Shown one piece after another: positions 35,096 to 45,361 of a stretch of 64,000 nucleotides of DNA. Made by a program: the position numbers and the translations under genes. Numbering within the stretch: position 1 is the stretch's first letter; each line of letters starts with the position of its first letter. This DNA is from an uncultured Gilliamella sp. (GTDB lineage Bacteria; Pseudomonadota; Gammaproteobacteria; Enterobacterales; Orbaceae): positions 23,639 to 87,638 of the forward strand of contig CALYPG010000011.1 of the NCBI GenBank assembly GCA_945271295.1. The letters run 5' to 3'. The notes under the pieces were generated by a model. It did not search any database and had not been told where the DNA came from. It was given only the letters and a program-made list of their open reading frames with translations.

Positions 35096-36307
35096 ATGGG
35101 ATTTTCTCAGTCAGTTAGTGGTCTAAATGCATCATCGAAGCAATTAGATGTAATTGGTAATAATATTGCCAATTCAGCTACAGTCGGATTTAAAAGTGCA
35201 GGTATTGTTTTCGCTGACTTGTATGCTGGCTCAAAAGTTGGTATGGGCGTAAGAGTTGCTGCGGTTATGCAAGATTTTAATAATGGTACAACTACAGCTA
35301 CCAATAACAGCTTAGATGTGGCTATTTCGGGAAATGGTTTCTTTCGTTTGAGTGATAATAAAGGCCAGATTTATTATACGCGTAATGGGCAATTTCAATT
35401 AGATGCTGACCGAAATATTCTTTCTGCCGATGGATACCATTTAACTGGATACCCAGCTACTGGTACCCCACCTAAAGTACAACAAGGTGCCGCACCGACG
35501 CCATTAAGAATTTCGCAAGAAATGTTAAATGCTCAAGCGACAACTAAAGTCTCTTTACAAACAAATTTGAATTCAAATAATCAAGTTCCTGTAAGATCTC
35601 CTGTTGACCCATCTGATGCAGACACATTTAATTATTCTACAACATTTACCACTTATGATTCTTTAGGTAATCAGCGTAATGTTCAATTATTTTATGCAAA
35701 AACCTCAGATAATCATTGGGATGTTTATTATCTTGATAGCAGTGATCCAGGAGCAAACTTAACAAATATGGGGCAGATGGAGTTTGACACTTCAGGTAGA
35801 CTAATTAGTAACCCTAATATGACTATTACTGTAAATGCATTAAATGGTTCTGCACAAAATACCTTTTCTATATCATTAGCCCATAGTTCTCAACAAAATT
35901 TGGGTAAAGAAGCCGGTAGTGTTAAAACCCCTGTTGCAGATGGTTATGCGCCAGGTGATTTGATTGGTTATAATATTAATAATGATGGTACTATTTATGG
36001 TATTTATTCTAACCAGCAACAAATGTTGTTAGGTCAAATTGCAATGGCAGATTTTGCTAATGTTAATGGTTTAGAGCCATTAGGAAATAATAATTGGCGA
36101 GCAACTAGTGAATCCGGTTTAGAGTCATTAGGTACGGCTAATACTGGTACATTGGGTACGTTAACTAGTGGTGCGGTAGAATCATCGAATGTTGACTTAA
36201 GTCAAGAGTTAGTCGATATGATTGTTGCTCAGCGTAACTATCAATCAAATTCACAAATGATTAAAACTCAGGATCAAATTCTTAATACATTAGTTAATTT
36301 ACGTTAA
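35096..36307 (+). CDS. flgE: FlgE, hook protein
   Basis: 403 residues from ATG 35096 (AAAGGAGA at 35078-35085). N-terminal QSVSGLNASSKQLDVIGNN and C-terminal VDLSQELVDMIVAQRNYQSN are the conserved ends. The middle domains match the hook D1/D2 of enteric FlgE in length. It forms the flexible hook. Confidence 0.95.
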   Translation: MGFSQSVSGLNASSKQLDVIGNNIANSATVGFKSAGIVFADLYAGSKVGMGVRVAAVMQDFNNGTTTATNNSLDVAISGNGFFRLSDNKGQIYYTRNGQFQLDADRNILSADGYHLTGYPATGTPPKVQQGAAPTPLRISQEMLNAQATTKVSLQTNLNSNNQVPVRSPVDPSDADTFNYSTTFTTYDSLGNQRNVQLFYAKTSDNHWDVYYLDSSDPGANLTNMGQMEFDTSGRLISNPNMTITVNALNGSAQNTFSISLAHSSQQNLGKEAGSVKTPVADGYAPGDLIGYNINNDGTIYGIYSNQQQMLLGQIAMADFANVNGLEPLGNNNWRATSESGLESLGTANTGTLGTLTSGAVESSNVDLSQELVDMIVAQRNYQSNSQMIKTQDQILNTLVNLR

Positions 36308-36322
36308 CTTAAAGGGTAATCT

Positions 36323-37078
36323 ATGGATCGCGTTATTTATACAGCTATGTCAGCAGCCAGTCAGGTGCTTAATAAGCAGGCAATTACCACTCATAATTTA
36401 TCCAACGTTTCAACGGTAGGCTTTCGTGCACAATTGGCTGCTTTGAAAGCCGTTCCTATTTTGGGTAATGATATGCCTACTCGAACTATGGTAACAGCAA
36501 CAACGCCAACTTTTGATTCAACTATGGGGGCATTTAATTATACAGGGCGTGAATTAGATGTTGCTTTAGCTGAAGATCACTGGCTAGCGGTACAGTTACC
36601 TGATGGTAGTGAAGCTTATACACGTAATGGCGCGATTCAGGTTGATGAAGATGGTACGCTTAATATTAAAGGTTATCCACTCATTGGTGACAATGGAATT
36701 TTAACTGTGCCACAACGCTCTCAAGTCAGTGTAAGTACTGATGGAACACTGACCGCTTTAGGGGCTGGAGATCAACCCACAACTATCGCTCAAGTAGGCA
36801 AAATAAAGCGAGTTCATCTTGAGCGCAATGAAGTTATTCGCGGTGATGATGGTTTTTTTCGTGTAACTAATGAAATACGTAATACTCGTGGTGAAGTATT
36901 GCCCGATAACCCTGATACATTACTAATGTCTGGGGTTTTAGAAGGTAGTAATGTTAATCCTGTCTCTGCGATGGTTGATTTAATCAGCCACGCTCGTCAA
37001 TTCGAGATGCAGATGAAAGAAATTAGTAGCGCCGATGAAAATGCACAAAAAGCGAATCAAATTTTATCACTAACTTAA
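36323..37078 (+). CDS. flgF: FlgF, proximal rod protein
   Basis: 251 residues, the usual FlgF length. It has N-terminal SAASQVLNKQAITTHNLSN and C-terminal VNPVSAMVDLISHARQFEMQ. It follows flgE by 15 bases. Confidence 0.94.
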   Translation: MDRVIYTAMSAASQVLNKQAITTHNLSNVSTVGFRAQLAALKAVPILGNDMPTRTMVTATTPTFDSTMGAFNYTGRELDVALAEDHWLAVQLPDGSEAYTRNGAIQVDEDGTLNIKGYPLIGDNGILTVPQRSQVSVSTDGTLTALGAGDQPTTIAQVGKIKRVHLERNEVIRGDDGFFRVTNEIRNTRGEVLPDNPDTLLMSGVLEGSNVNPVSAMVDLISHARQFEMQMKEISSADENAQKANQILSLT

Positions 37079-37091
37079 TTAGGAAAGGACA

Positions 37092-37874
37092 ATGATTAAA
37101 TCATTATGGATTGCCAAGACAGGATTGTCTGCGCAACAAATGAATATGGATGTAATATCCAATAATTTAGCCAACGTAAGTACTAGTGGTTTCAAAAGGC
37201 AAAGAGCAATATTTGAAGATTTATTATATCAAACTATGCGCCAACCGGGGGCTCAGTCTTCAGAGCAAACGACACTGCCATCAGGGTTACAGATTGGTAC
37301 AGGTGTTCGTCCAGTAGCTACTGAACGCCTTCATAGTCAAGGAAATTTGGAATTAACGGATAACAGTAGTGATGTAGCCATTAATGGGCAAGGTTTTTTT
37401 CAAGTGTTATTACCAGATGGAACGCAAGCCTATACACGAAATGGTTCTTTCCAAGTTAACCAAAATGGTCAATTAGTTACAGCTGCAGGTTATGAGCTTC
37501 AGCCAACTATTAATATTCCAAACAATGCAATAAAAATGACTATTGCACGTGATGGGATTGTTAGTGTGACTTTAGCTAATCAATCAACCCAAGTACAAGT
37601 AGGTCAATTGACGTTACATACTTTTATTAATGATACTGGATTGGAAAGTATGGGCGAAAATCTCTATTTAGAAACGGAAAGTTCCGGAGCGCCGACAGAA
37701 AATACTCCTGGATTAAATGGAGCCGGTTTGTTATATCAAGGTTATATTGAAACTTCTAATGTTAATGTTGCTGAAGAGCTGGTCAATATGATTCAGGTTC
37801 AGCGAGCATATGAAATCAATAGTAAAGCTATTTCGGCATCTGACCAAATGTTACAACGGCTATATCAAATCTAA
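37092..37874 (+). CDS. flgG: FlgG, distal rod protein
   Basis: 260 residues, exactly the enteric length. It has N-terminal [20 protein letters not shown] and C-terminal [20 protein letters not shown]. It forms the distal rod that runs through the P and L rings. Confidence 0.96.
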   Translation: MIKSLWIAKTGLSAQQMNMDVISNNLANVSTSGFKRQRAIFEDLLYQTMRQPGAQSSEQTTLPSGLQIGTGVRPVATERLHSQGNLELTDNSSDVAINGQGFFQVLLPDGTQAYTRNGSFQVNQNGQLVTAAGYELQPTINIPNNAIKMTIARDGIVSVTLANQSTQVQVGQLTLHTFINDTGLESMGENLYLETESSGAPTENTPGLNGAGLLYQGYIETSNVNVAEELVNMIQVQRAYEINSKAISASDQMLQRLYQI

Positions 37875-37884
37875 ATTTAACAAA

Positions 37885-38574
37885 ATGATGAGTTTAATGA
37901 AATATTTATATATTTTACTTGCATTGTTTTTAAGTGGCTGTGCACAATTACCTAAAAAACCTTTAGTTAAAGGTCAAACTAGTGTTGTTCCGCAAATGCC
38001 AGCAATCATCAATTCAAGTGGTTCGATTTATCAAGCTACACAATTTAGTAGTTATGGATATCAACCAATGTTTGAAGATCGTCGTCCACGCAATATTGGT
38101 GATGTGTTAACTATAGTATTACAAGAAAATGTTAATGCTAGTAAAAGCTCATCAGTTAATGCTGGGCGCAATGGTTCAGCTAATGTTGGTGTAACAAGCG
38201 TACCAAATTTCTTAGATGGTTTGTTAGGTCGAGGAAAAGTTGATACTAATGTTTCTGGTGAAAATGATTTTAAAGGTTCTGGTGGCGCTAATGCTAAAAA
38301 TACATTTAATGGAACGATAACTGTTACTGTAGAGGATGTTTTGATAAATGGTAATTTGAAAGTAATTGGCGAAAAACAAATAGCGATTAATCAAGGGACT
38401 GAATTTATCCGTTTTTCAGGAGTTGTTAATCCTAGAACTATCAGTGGTAGTAATACTGTAATCTCAACCCAAGTTGCTGATGCGCGTATTGAATATGTGG
38501 GCAACGGTTATATTGATGAAGCCCAAACAATGGGTTGGTTGCAACGTTTATTCTTAAATATTTCACCATTTTAA
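37885..38574 (+). CDS. flgH: FlgH, L-ring lipoprotein
   Basis: About 229 residues. The signal ends in the lipobox LSGC ([16 protein letters not shown]), so the mature protein is an outer-membrane lipoprotein. [15 protein letters not shown] and the C-terminal [21 protein letters not shown] are typical. The start may be ATG 37885, 37888 or 37897, and none has a strong Shine-Dalgarno, so coupling to flgG is likely. Confidence 0.93.
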   Translation: MMSLMKYLYILLALFLSGCAQLPKKPLVKGQTSVVPQMPAIINSSGSIYQATQFSSYGYQPMFEDRRPRNIGDVLTIVLQENVNASKSSSVNAGRNGSANVGVTSVPNFLDGLLGRGKVDTNVSGENDFKGSGGANAKNTFNGTITVTVEDVLINGNLKVIGEKQIAINQGTEFIRFSGVVNPRTISGSNTVISTQVADARIEYVGNGYIDEAQTMGWLQRLFLNISPF

Positions 38575-38586
38575 AGAGTTCATTTT

Positions 38587-39696
38587 ATGATAATAAAATT
38601 GCGTACTATTACCTGCTTTATCTTTGCGATGATATTGGTTGTACCATTTAGCCATGCTGAGCGCATACGCGATTTAGTGACATTCCAAGGTGTAAGAGAT
38701 AATGCTTTAGTTGGTTATGGTCTTGTTGTTGGTCTTGATGGCACAGGCGATCAAACATCACAGACTCCTTTTACTATTCAAAGTATCACCAATATGCTTT
38801 CTCAATTAGGTATTACGGTTCCATCAGGTACTAATATGCAGCTAAAAAATGTAGCTGCAGTTATGGTAACTGCTAAATTACCGTCTTTTTCTCGGGTTGG
38901 GCAACAAATTGATGTTGTGGTATCGTCGCTTGGTAATGCTAAAAGCTTACGTGGCGGGACGCTAATTATGACACCATTAAAAGGAACGGATAATCAAGTA
39001 TATGCTATTGCTCAAGGTAATCTTTTTGTTGGTGGGATGGGAGCTAGCTCTAGAGGTAGTAGTGTCAGTGTAAATCAAGTAGCAGGAGCTGCTATTCCAA
39101 ATGGAGCGACTATCGAACGAGAGTTAGCAACAAATTTAGATAAACAAGATGTTATACATTTGCATATTAATCAATTTGATTATACGCGTGCTTTAAAAAT
39201 CACTGAGGCGATTAATAGAGTACGAAGGAATGCAGCTGTAGCATTAGATGGTATGACAATTGCGTTAAAAATGCCAAAAGATAGTAATGCACGAGTACAG
39301 TTTTTATCACGAATACAGAACCTTGAAATTGGTACAACTCCTATTTCAGCAAGAGTGGTAATAAATACCAGGACAGGGGTAGTAGTAATGAACCAAAAAG
39401 TTCAATTAGATAATTGTGCTGTGGCACAAGGTAATTTATCAATTGTTGTAAATAATAGATTGAATGTAAGTCAACCTAATACTCCATTTGCTGGCGGTCA
39501 AACGGCAGTAGTGCCAGAAGATCAGGTTGCTATTGAACAAGAAAATACCGCACTACAAAATGTACCAGCTAGTGCAAGCTTAAATGATGTTATTAAATCG
39601 TTAAATTTATTAGGATCGAATCCAACTGAATTAATGTCAGTACTTGAAGCTTTAAAAGCTGCGGGCTGTTTACATGCAGCGTTGGAAACTATTTAA
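38587..39696 (+). CDS. flgI: FlgI, P-ring protein
   Basis: 369 residues with a signal peptide (~1-24, ending SHA). Conserved blocks include [34 protein letters not shown] and [16 protein letters not shown]. It forms the periplasmic bushing around the rod with help from FlgA. Confidence 0.95.
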   Translation: MIIKLRTITCFIFAMILVVPFSHAERIRDLVTFQGVRDNALVGYGLVVGLDGTGDQTSQTPFTIQSITNMLSQLGITVPSGTNMQLKNVAAVMVTAKLPSFSRVGQQIDVVVSSLGNAKSLRGGTLIMTPLKGTDNQVYAIAQGNLFVGGMGASSRGSSVSVNQVAGAAIPNGATIERELATNLDKQDVIHLHINQFDYTRALKITEAINRVRRNAAVALDGMTIALKMPKDSNARVQFLSRIQNLEIGTTPISARVVINTRTGVVVMNQKVQLDNCAVAQGNLSIVVNNRLNVSQPNTPFAGGQTAVVPEDQVAIEQENTALQNVPASASLNDVIKSLNLLGSNPTELMSVLEALKAAGCLHAALETI

Positions 39697-39714
39697 CCAA
39701 AAAGAACATATCAT

Positions 39715-40773
39715 ATGAGTAATATAATTGATCAACCTTTAAACCGTTTTGCTTATGATTTATCTGGGTTAAATCAGTTAAAAAATTATGCAGCTCAAGG
39801 TTCGGCTGACGCTATTGAACAAGTTGCCAAGCAATTTGAATCGTTATTTATTAATATGATGATGCAAAGTATGCGTAAAGCAGTGCCGGAAGGTGGGTTA
39901 TTTAATCAATCAACTTCTCAATTGTTTACGGCCATGTTTGATCAGCAAGTGGCACAGCAAGCTGCTGGAAAGGGGTTTGGTTTAGCTCAAATCATCGCTA
40001 AACAATTGACGAATAATAAACAAACGTTGCCAACTATGGACGTTCAGTCGTCGTCACAACAGGTAAGTGCAAATAATACACAACAAAATCTCCAGTTAGC
40101 TCAATCTTTATTTAGTAGTAATACGTCTACTTCTAATTTAACACCTCAGGCATTAGGTCAAATGCTTTATCTAAGTAGTCTTAATAATAAAGAAAAAACA
40201 TCAAATCAAGCTGAAAATATATCTGATAAAACACCATCTAATGTTGACACACTTGAAACCGATGATATTACTGCTTTTATTAAAGATTGGCTTGAACCAG
40301 CAAAACAGGCAGCTAAAAATTCAGGCATTCCTTACGAAGTGATTATTGCACAAGCTGCTTTAGAATCAGGTTGGGGACAGAAACAAATAAAAACAGCTGA
40401 TAACAAGCCAAGTTATAATTATTTTGGCATAAAAGCCAATTCATCATGGCTAGGCGATTCAACTCGTTCAACGACTCATGAATTTATTAATGACAAAATG
40501 ATTAAAATTCAAGATGATTTTCGAGTTTATAACAGCAAGCAACATGCATTAACAGATTATCTCAATTTGTTAACCAAAAATCCTCGTTATAGTTCTGTTG
40601 TAAAAGCGCCAGATGCTAGAACCGCTGCAAAAGAGTTGCAAGCGGCTAAATATGCAACTGATCCAGAATATAGTAATAAACTTATTCAAATTATTAGTCG
40701 CATAGAACAAATAGCCCAAAATACTCCTCAATTAACAGCAATATCTGGCTTCAAACAAATCGCATTTAAGTAA
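39715..40773 (+). CDS. flgJ: FlgJ, rod cap and peptidoglycan hydrolase
   Basis: 352 residues, with both parts of a dual-domain FlgJ. The N-terminal rod-cap domain (FESLFINMMMQSMRKAVPEGGLFNQ, split by residue 60) is followed by a Gln/Asn/Ser-rich linker (~105-175) and a C-terminal glucosaminidase domain with the catalytic Glu in AALESGWG and later NYFGIKA. It is the last gene of the flgB operon before a strong terminator. Confidence 0.95.
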   Translation: MSNIIDQPLNRFAYDLSGLNQLKNYAAQGSADAIEQVAKQFESLFINMMMQSMRKAVPEGGLFNQSTSQLFTAMFDQQVAQQAAGKGFGLAQIIAKQLTNNKQTLPTMDVQSSSQQVSANNTQQNLQLAQSLFSSNTSTSNLTPQALGQMLYLSSLNNKEKTSNQAENISDKTPSNVDTLETDDITAFIKDWLEPAKQAAKNSGIPYEVIIAQAALESGWGQKQIKTADNKPSYNYFGIKANSSWLGDSTRSTTHEFINDKMIKIQDDFRVYNSKQHALTDYLNLLTKNPRYSSVVKAPDARTAAKELQAAKYATDPEYSNKLIQIISRIEQIAQNTPQLTAISGFKQIAFK

Positions 40774-40815
40774 GATCAAAATTAATATTTAACATATTGA
40801 TTTGTCTGATTATAT

Positions 40816-40844
40816 AAAAAGGAGGTTATATTCCCTCCTTTTTT
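40816..40844 (+). terminator. Terminator of the flgBCDEFGHIJ operon
   Basis: AAAAAGGAGG pairs with CCTCCTTTTTT around an 8-nt loop, 43 bases after the flgJ stop. It is an intrinsic terminator with a strong T tail. Confidence 0.85.
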
Positions 40845-41623
40845 CCATTATAACTCATACTGAATTTATACATAGTAATTATCTTGATTAATATCTACTA
40901 TTCTAAATAATTAAAAATGATCTGTTCGCATGATTTTGATAGTATATTTAAGGTTACTTTTAAATTAGATCATATTAGAGTACTAATTGAGTAATGATAG
41001 GTGGACCTTTTATAAATAACATTTATTCATACAGTGATGTATTGAATAGTTGGTTAAGCTTGTTTAAAGTGTTTGCCTTTCCAAAGCAATTGATTAATCA
41101 ATCCTACATTCAACACCTAATGCAAATCGAGTTAATAAAAGGTTTGATAAAGTGTTTTATATTTGAGCTGTTTTTTTGGCAGTGATTTGGCTGTTTTCAA
41201 CAGCTTTAATCTCTCTATCATTGCTCTATCAAAACAAGTAGCAACAGATAGCAATTATAATACGGTAATGCTAGTAGCTAAAAATAGGTTAGATAATCTA
41301 CGATGAATAAAATTAGCTATATGTATTGATAATGGTAGCTGTGGGTGAATTAGGGATAGATATACATTGTTTATATTTGACCTTTATTCGTGCTAACTTA
41401 TTGGCTTTAACAAATGAATACTAAATGGCACAACTATTTATTTGCAGGGTCAGCCTTTTAATGATAGTAATGTGTTATTGGACAATACCTAAATCATTCA
41501 ATGCTTCATGAATCAATCAAGAACAGATAAGAATGAGGAAAGGAGAAGAACTTAATTTAGCAGTAAATTATTTGATTGGTAGTTAATAATAAATCACCGC
41601 TAGTTTTAGTTATGATAATAATG
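40845..41623. pseudogene. Decayed intergenic DNA between flgJ and flgL
   Basis: About 780 bases with no intact gene. Short fragments in several frames read like coding sequence broken by stops and shifts (for example GELGIDIHCLYLTFIRANLLALTN on the plus strand near 41345-41415, and a MRKGEELNLAVNYLIGS-like end near 41533-41585). I cannot name the source. A transposase-like tail lies inside at 41103-41154. Confidence 0.4.
41103..41154 (-). mobile_element. Degenerate repeat, probable transposase-gene tail (copy A)
   Basis: These 52 bases match 63948-64000 at roughly 80% with one single-base gap. Read leftward, both copies give a peptide like H-(L/F)-(M/I)-KPF followed within a few residues by a stop, as expected for the 3' end of one mobile gene. 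Copy A has lost the original stop by the deletion. The element family is not identified. Confidence 0.4.
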
Positions 41624-41645
41624 AAAAAGGAGGTACAATCCCTCC
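41624..41645 (-). terminator. Terminator of flgKL
   Basis: Read leftward: GGAGG-GATTGTA-CCTCC followed by TTTTT, about 58 bases after the flgL stop. The plus-strand sequence is strikingly like the flgJ terminator (AAAAAGGAGGT...TCCCTCC in both). Confidence 0.75.
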
Positions 41646-41702
41646 CGTTTCAATTGCTATTGTAGCTAATGTTAACTTTTAATACTTAGTCAGCTAAATT
41701 TG

Positions 41703-42620
41703 TTACATTTGAAAAAGTGACATACTTTGCATGGTTTTGAAGACATATTGAGCTGCTTGTAAATTAGCTTTTAGCATTACATAGTCAGAAATTGCCTCAT
41801 ACCAGTCAACTTCTTCAATCTGGCTAATTTGACCTTCAAATTCAACATCAACCGTTTTACCAAGTTCGGTTAATTCTTCAATTTCTGATAATAACGAACC
41901 GCCATTAGCTCTAACTATATTGAAATTGTCAAAAGAATCTTCAATTCCAAGATTAGCTTTTGATAATTCTGTTTGATATTGCGGATCATTGACACCATTA
42001 TTTAAAGCGACAAGAGCATGATCAATACTAGCGAAAATATTATGATCTCCACTTGGATTCGATCCTGTCATAAACACTTGAATGCCAGTAAAACTCAATG
42101 GAACTTCACGCGTATTATCAACAAGAACATTAATTGTGGTGGTACCACCAACATAACTAACTACACCATTGTTATCCTTAACAAAAGGCGGAGTGTCATT
42201 TTTATTACCAGCAAAAATGTAATTGCCGTTACCATCTTGTGCGTTAGCTAATGAAAAAAGTTGATCTTTTAAACCTTGCAATTTATTGGCAAGATCTTTC
42301 AAATTATCGTCATTTAATGCTCCATTCCCTGCATATACTAAAGTCTCTTTAATATTCTGGATTACTGTATTGACGCTGCCTAAGATAGTATCTTGGTGAC
42401 TAAGTGATTTATCAGCGTTATCACGAGCAACAAGGAATTGCTGATTTTTTTCTTTTTCCTGTTTGAGGATTAACGCTTGTGTTGTACCAATTGGATCATC
42501 AGATGGTGTCAAAATCCTCTTACCGGTTGATAAATGTAAACCAGATGTTTGATATTTGCTGTTGGTATTTAAAATACTTTGTAAATTTCTTTGATATAGT
42601 GAGTTTGTACTAACGCGCAT
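41703..42620 (-). CDS. flgL: FlgL, hook-filament junction protein 2
   Basis: 305 residues with N-terminal MRVSTNSLYQRNLQSILN and a flagellin-like C-terminus (VMLKANLQAAQYVFKTMQSMSLFQM). It follows flgK by 14 bases on the same strand. In enteric bacteria flgKL follow flgJ in the same direction; here the pair is inverted. Confidence 0.94.
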   Translation of the reverse strand: MRVSTNSLYQRNLQSILNTNSKYQTSGLHLSTGKRILTPSDDPIGTTQALILKQEKEKNQQFLVARDNADKSLSHQDTILGSVNTVIQNIKETLVYAGNGALNDDNLKDLANKLQGLKDQLFSLANAQDGNGNYIFAGNKNDTPPFVKDNNGVVSYVGGTTTINVLVDNTREVPLSFTGIQVFMTGSNPSGDHNIFASIDHALVALNNGVNDPQYQTELSKANLGIEDSFDNFNIVRANGGSLLSEIEELTELGKTVDVEFEGQISQIEEVDWYEAISDYVMLKANLQAAQYVFKTMQSMSLFQM

Positions 42621-42634
42621 TTTTTATTCCTTTA

Positions 42635-44284
42635 TCATCTAGCTAAATCTAAAATGGAATCAAATATTATGGAAGCTGTATTTATGATTTTGGCATTGGC
42701 TTGGTAATATTGCATATATACTTGCATAGATACATATTCTTCTTCTAAATTTACTCCAGAGATAGATTGATTTTGTTCATCAATCTCTTGTAGAATATTT
42801 TTACTTGTTTCAGCAGAAACTTTAGCAGTTTGTGTTTCACTGCCAATATAACTAACTAAAGATGAATAAGCTTTACCTAATGTCAATGTACCATCATCGA
42901 TGAGTTTTTCATTTTGGATTGCTAATAATTTAGCGACATTACGATTATCACCCGCACCGTTCTCTGCATCACCAATTCCAGTTGCAAGTTTGCTTGTATC
43001 GTTAACTAACAATTTTAGGGATGAAGCAACATCTGAAACAGGTTTAATAATAAAAGAGTCACCCGCTACAGGACTGCCACTTATTTCAATAGACAAACCA
43101 TCAAACAACAACTTACCGTTTTGAATAGTAGGTGTAATTTGCTTATTATCAGAAAGGCGAGTAATAATCCAATCAGATCCATCAAATTCTAATTTATAAT
43201 CAGAGGCTTTAACATCTGTATAATTTCTAAATTCTGTTTGAACTGAAGCATTACCTCGATTTTTTTCATTAGCTATATCAATAGGTATGTTATTAAAACC
43301 GAATAATTTGCCACCAGCATTGCCGTCACTATCTACACCAGAGGTATGCACCTCATTAAAACGATGTGCTAAGTTTAAGGCGATTAAACCTACCTGGTTT
43401 AGTGAATTAGTTAATGGCCCATCACGTAATGTTAATAATCCGTTTAACACACCAGAAGTAATATTTTGACCATTTAATTCTTGTGAAGCGCCGGAATTAT
43501 GAGTATAAACAACAGCATTTAATGATGGATCACTTTTTGATGGCTGCACTGACAATAGATTAACAGATGTCCCTTGAACAAGGGTTAATCCGTTTGCTAA
43601 TGATAGATTGTATTGCCCATTCTGTTCAGTAACGGTTATACCAATTAATTCACTTAATTCATTAACCAATTGATCTCGTTGATCAAGCAGTGAATTGGGT
43701 TCTTGACCGGCACTTAATGCTTCTAACCGAGATATTTTTTGATTAAGGTCAGCGATTTGCTCAATATAATTGTTAACTTTATCAACATTATTGCTTAAAT
43801 CGGTATTTACATTAGCAATCTGATTTTTCAAATCAGTTTCAGTTCTATTAAACTGGTTAACTAAGGAATTTAGGTTATTAATAACTACCTGTTTAATAGT
43901 CGCATCACCTGCATTTGAAGATAATTTATTCAAATTAGAAAAGAGATTATTAATTTGTGACGAAATACTGCTATCATTTTCAGCTAATAAATTATCAACT
44001 TTTGATAGTCCATTGTAATAAGTTTTGGCAGCTCCATTTTGCGATTGAGATTGACGTAATTGACCAACAACAAATTCATCGAATACACGATTGACGGAGG
44101 TCACATTCACACCATTACCAATAAATCCAAAGCTATACTGATTACCATTTGCTTGACTTAAAACTTGTTGTTGGCGGTTGTAACCAGGCGTATGCGCATT
44201 ACTAATGTTATTACTAATCACATTAAGCATATTTTGTGCTGCATTTAACCCACTAACACCCGTGTTCATTAATGAATTGGCCAT
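42635..44284 (-). CDS. flgK: FlgK, hook-filament junction protein 1
   Basis: 549 residues. It has N-terminal NTGVSGLNAAQNMLNVISNN with the rod/hook motif, and C-terminal GVNLEEEYVSMQVYMQYYQAN. It is the first gene of the flgKL operon and has a sigma28 promoter upstream. FlgN is its chaperone. Confidence 0.95.
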   Translation of the reverse strand: MANSLMNTGVSGLNAAQNMLNVISNNISNAHTPGYNRQQQVLSQANGNQYSFGFIGNGVNVTSVNRVFDEFVVGQLRQSQSQNGAAKTYYNGLSKVDNLLAENDSSISSQINNLFSNLNKLSSNAGDATIKQVVINNLNSLVNQFNRTETDLKNQIANVNTDLSNNVDKVNNYIEQIADLNQKISRLEALSAGQEPNSLLDQRDQLVNELSELIGITVTEQNGQYNLSLANGLTLVQGTSVNLLSVQPSKSDPSLNAVVYTHNSGASQELNGQNITSGVLNGLLTLRDGPLTNSLNQVGLIALNLAHRFNEVHTSGVDSDGNAGGKLFGFNNIPIDIANEKNRGNASVQTEFRNYTDVKASDYKLEFDGSDWIITRLSDNKQITPTIQNGKLLFDGLSIEISGSPVAGDSFIIKPVSDVASSLKLLVNDTSKLATGIGDAENGAGDNRNVAKLLAIQNEKLIDDGTLTLGKAYSSLVSYIGSETQTAKVSAETSKNILQEIDEQNQSISGVNLEEEYVSMQVYMQYYQANAKIINTASIIFDSILDLAR

Positions 44285-44349
44285 AAAAAGCTCCTAATAT
44301 ATCTAGTCAATAACATCATTGTTATTGAACTCATGGTTATATTATTCTT

Positions 44350-44376
44350 ATATCGGATCAAGTCGCCAAAACTTTA
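44350..44376 (-). promoter_or_regulatory. Sigma28 promoter of flgKL
   Basis: Read leftward: TAAAGTTT-N11-TCCGATAT. The -35 is perfect, and the -10 matches 6 of 8 in GCCGATAA. It lies 66 bases before flgK. Confidence 0.75.
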
Positions 44377-44428
44377 GCTTTTTTCCAAACGATATTGTTA
44401 ATAAATATAATATGAGATTCAATTTTTT

Positions 44429-44456
44429 GAAAAAAAAGCAACTATCATAGTTGCTT
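44429..44456 (-). terminator. Terminator of the flhDC-motAB operon
   Basis: Read leftward: AGCAACTA-TGA-TAGTTGCT followed by a run of eight T, just after the motB stop. It separates motB from flgK. Confidence 0.85.
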
Positions 44457-44467
44457 TGTTGTTCACT

Positions 44468-45361
44468 CTATTCTTGTTTAGTCTGTTCTTGTTCAATTTG
44501 TTGTGTTTGTTTTAAAAAATCTATGCCAGTTAATTTATTTTCTTCTTCAATATATTGTTCTGCGGCTTTATTCAAGATTAAAATACTAATGCGACGATTA
44601 GCGTCTTCACTATATTTTGGATTGTTTAAACCAACAGTATCGGCTAAAGCAATAATCCGGATGATCTTTTTTGAATCTAAGCCACCAGCAATTAACTCTC
44701 TTCTTGACGAATTGGCTCTGTCTGCTGATAATTCCCAGTTACTATAACCGCGATCTCCCGACGCATACTGACGTTCATCAGTATGACCTGATAAAGTAAT
44801 TTTGTTTGGTAATGAATTTATAATTGGTGCTAAAGCGTATAATATATCTTGCATGTCGGATTGAACTTCTGCACTACCAACTCCAAACATTGGTTGATCA
44901 TCTGATGCCAAAATTTGAATTCGTAATCCTATTTCCGTTAATTCAACAATTAAATTAGGTTCTAATTTTTTTAAGCGGGGATCAATTTCGAAAGTATCAT
45001 TAATCTTGCGTACCGCTTCGATAAACTTAGCATTTTCAATTTGTTTTGGTGCTAAATTTGCTTTTTTTTCTACTTCACCTTGTTTTTGGGTAAAGTCATT
45101 GCCTCCACCAGGAATTGGGCTATCGCTGTCGCTAATATTATTGCCTCCATTACTACTAGCAAATATTGGCGCTTTAAAATATTCAGCCACACCTTTTAAT
45201 TCTTGAGGCGTAGCGGCATTAATTAACCACATTACCAAAAATAAAGCCATCATCGCAGTCATAAAATCGGCATAGGCAATCTTCCACGACCCTCCATGAT
45301 GCCCATTACCATGATTGGATTTTTTCTTAGAAATTATTATTCTAACTAATTGATTTTTCAT
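44468..45361 (-). CDS. motB: MotB, flagellar stator protein
   Basis: 297 residues. It has a short cytoplasmic start and a single membrane helix with the proton-binding Asp in AYADFMTAMMALFLVMW. A plug/linker leads to an OmpA-like peptidoglycan-binding domain (ITLSGHTDERQYASGD). A retained Asp in the helix fits proton, not necessarily sodium, drive. It overlaps motA by 4 bases (ATGA). Confidence 0.95.
   Translation of the reverse strand: MKNQLVRIIISKKKSNHGNGHHGGSWKIAYADFMTAMMALFLVMWLINAATPQELKGVAEYFKAPIFASSNGGNNISDSDSPIPGGGNDFTQKQGEVEKKANLAPKQIENAKFIEAVRKINDTFEIDPRLKKLEPNLIVELTEIGLRIQILASDDQPMFGVGSAEVQSDMQDILYALAPIINSLPNKITLSGHTDERQYASGDRGYSNWELSADRANSSRRELIAGGLDSKKIIRIIALADTVGLNNPKYSEDANRRISILILNKAAEQYIEEENKLTGIDFLKQTQQIEQEQTKQE

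Noticed and set aside
40994..41185. A 63-codon forward frame as a gene
   Set aside because: No ribosome site, biased to Leu/Ile/Phe by AT-richness, and it overlaps the repeat whose sense appears to be on the other strand.
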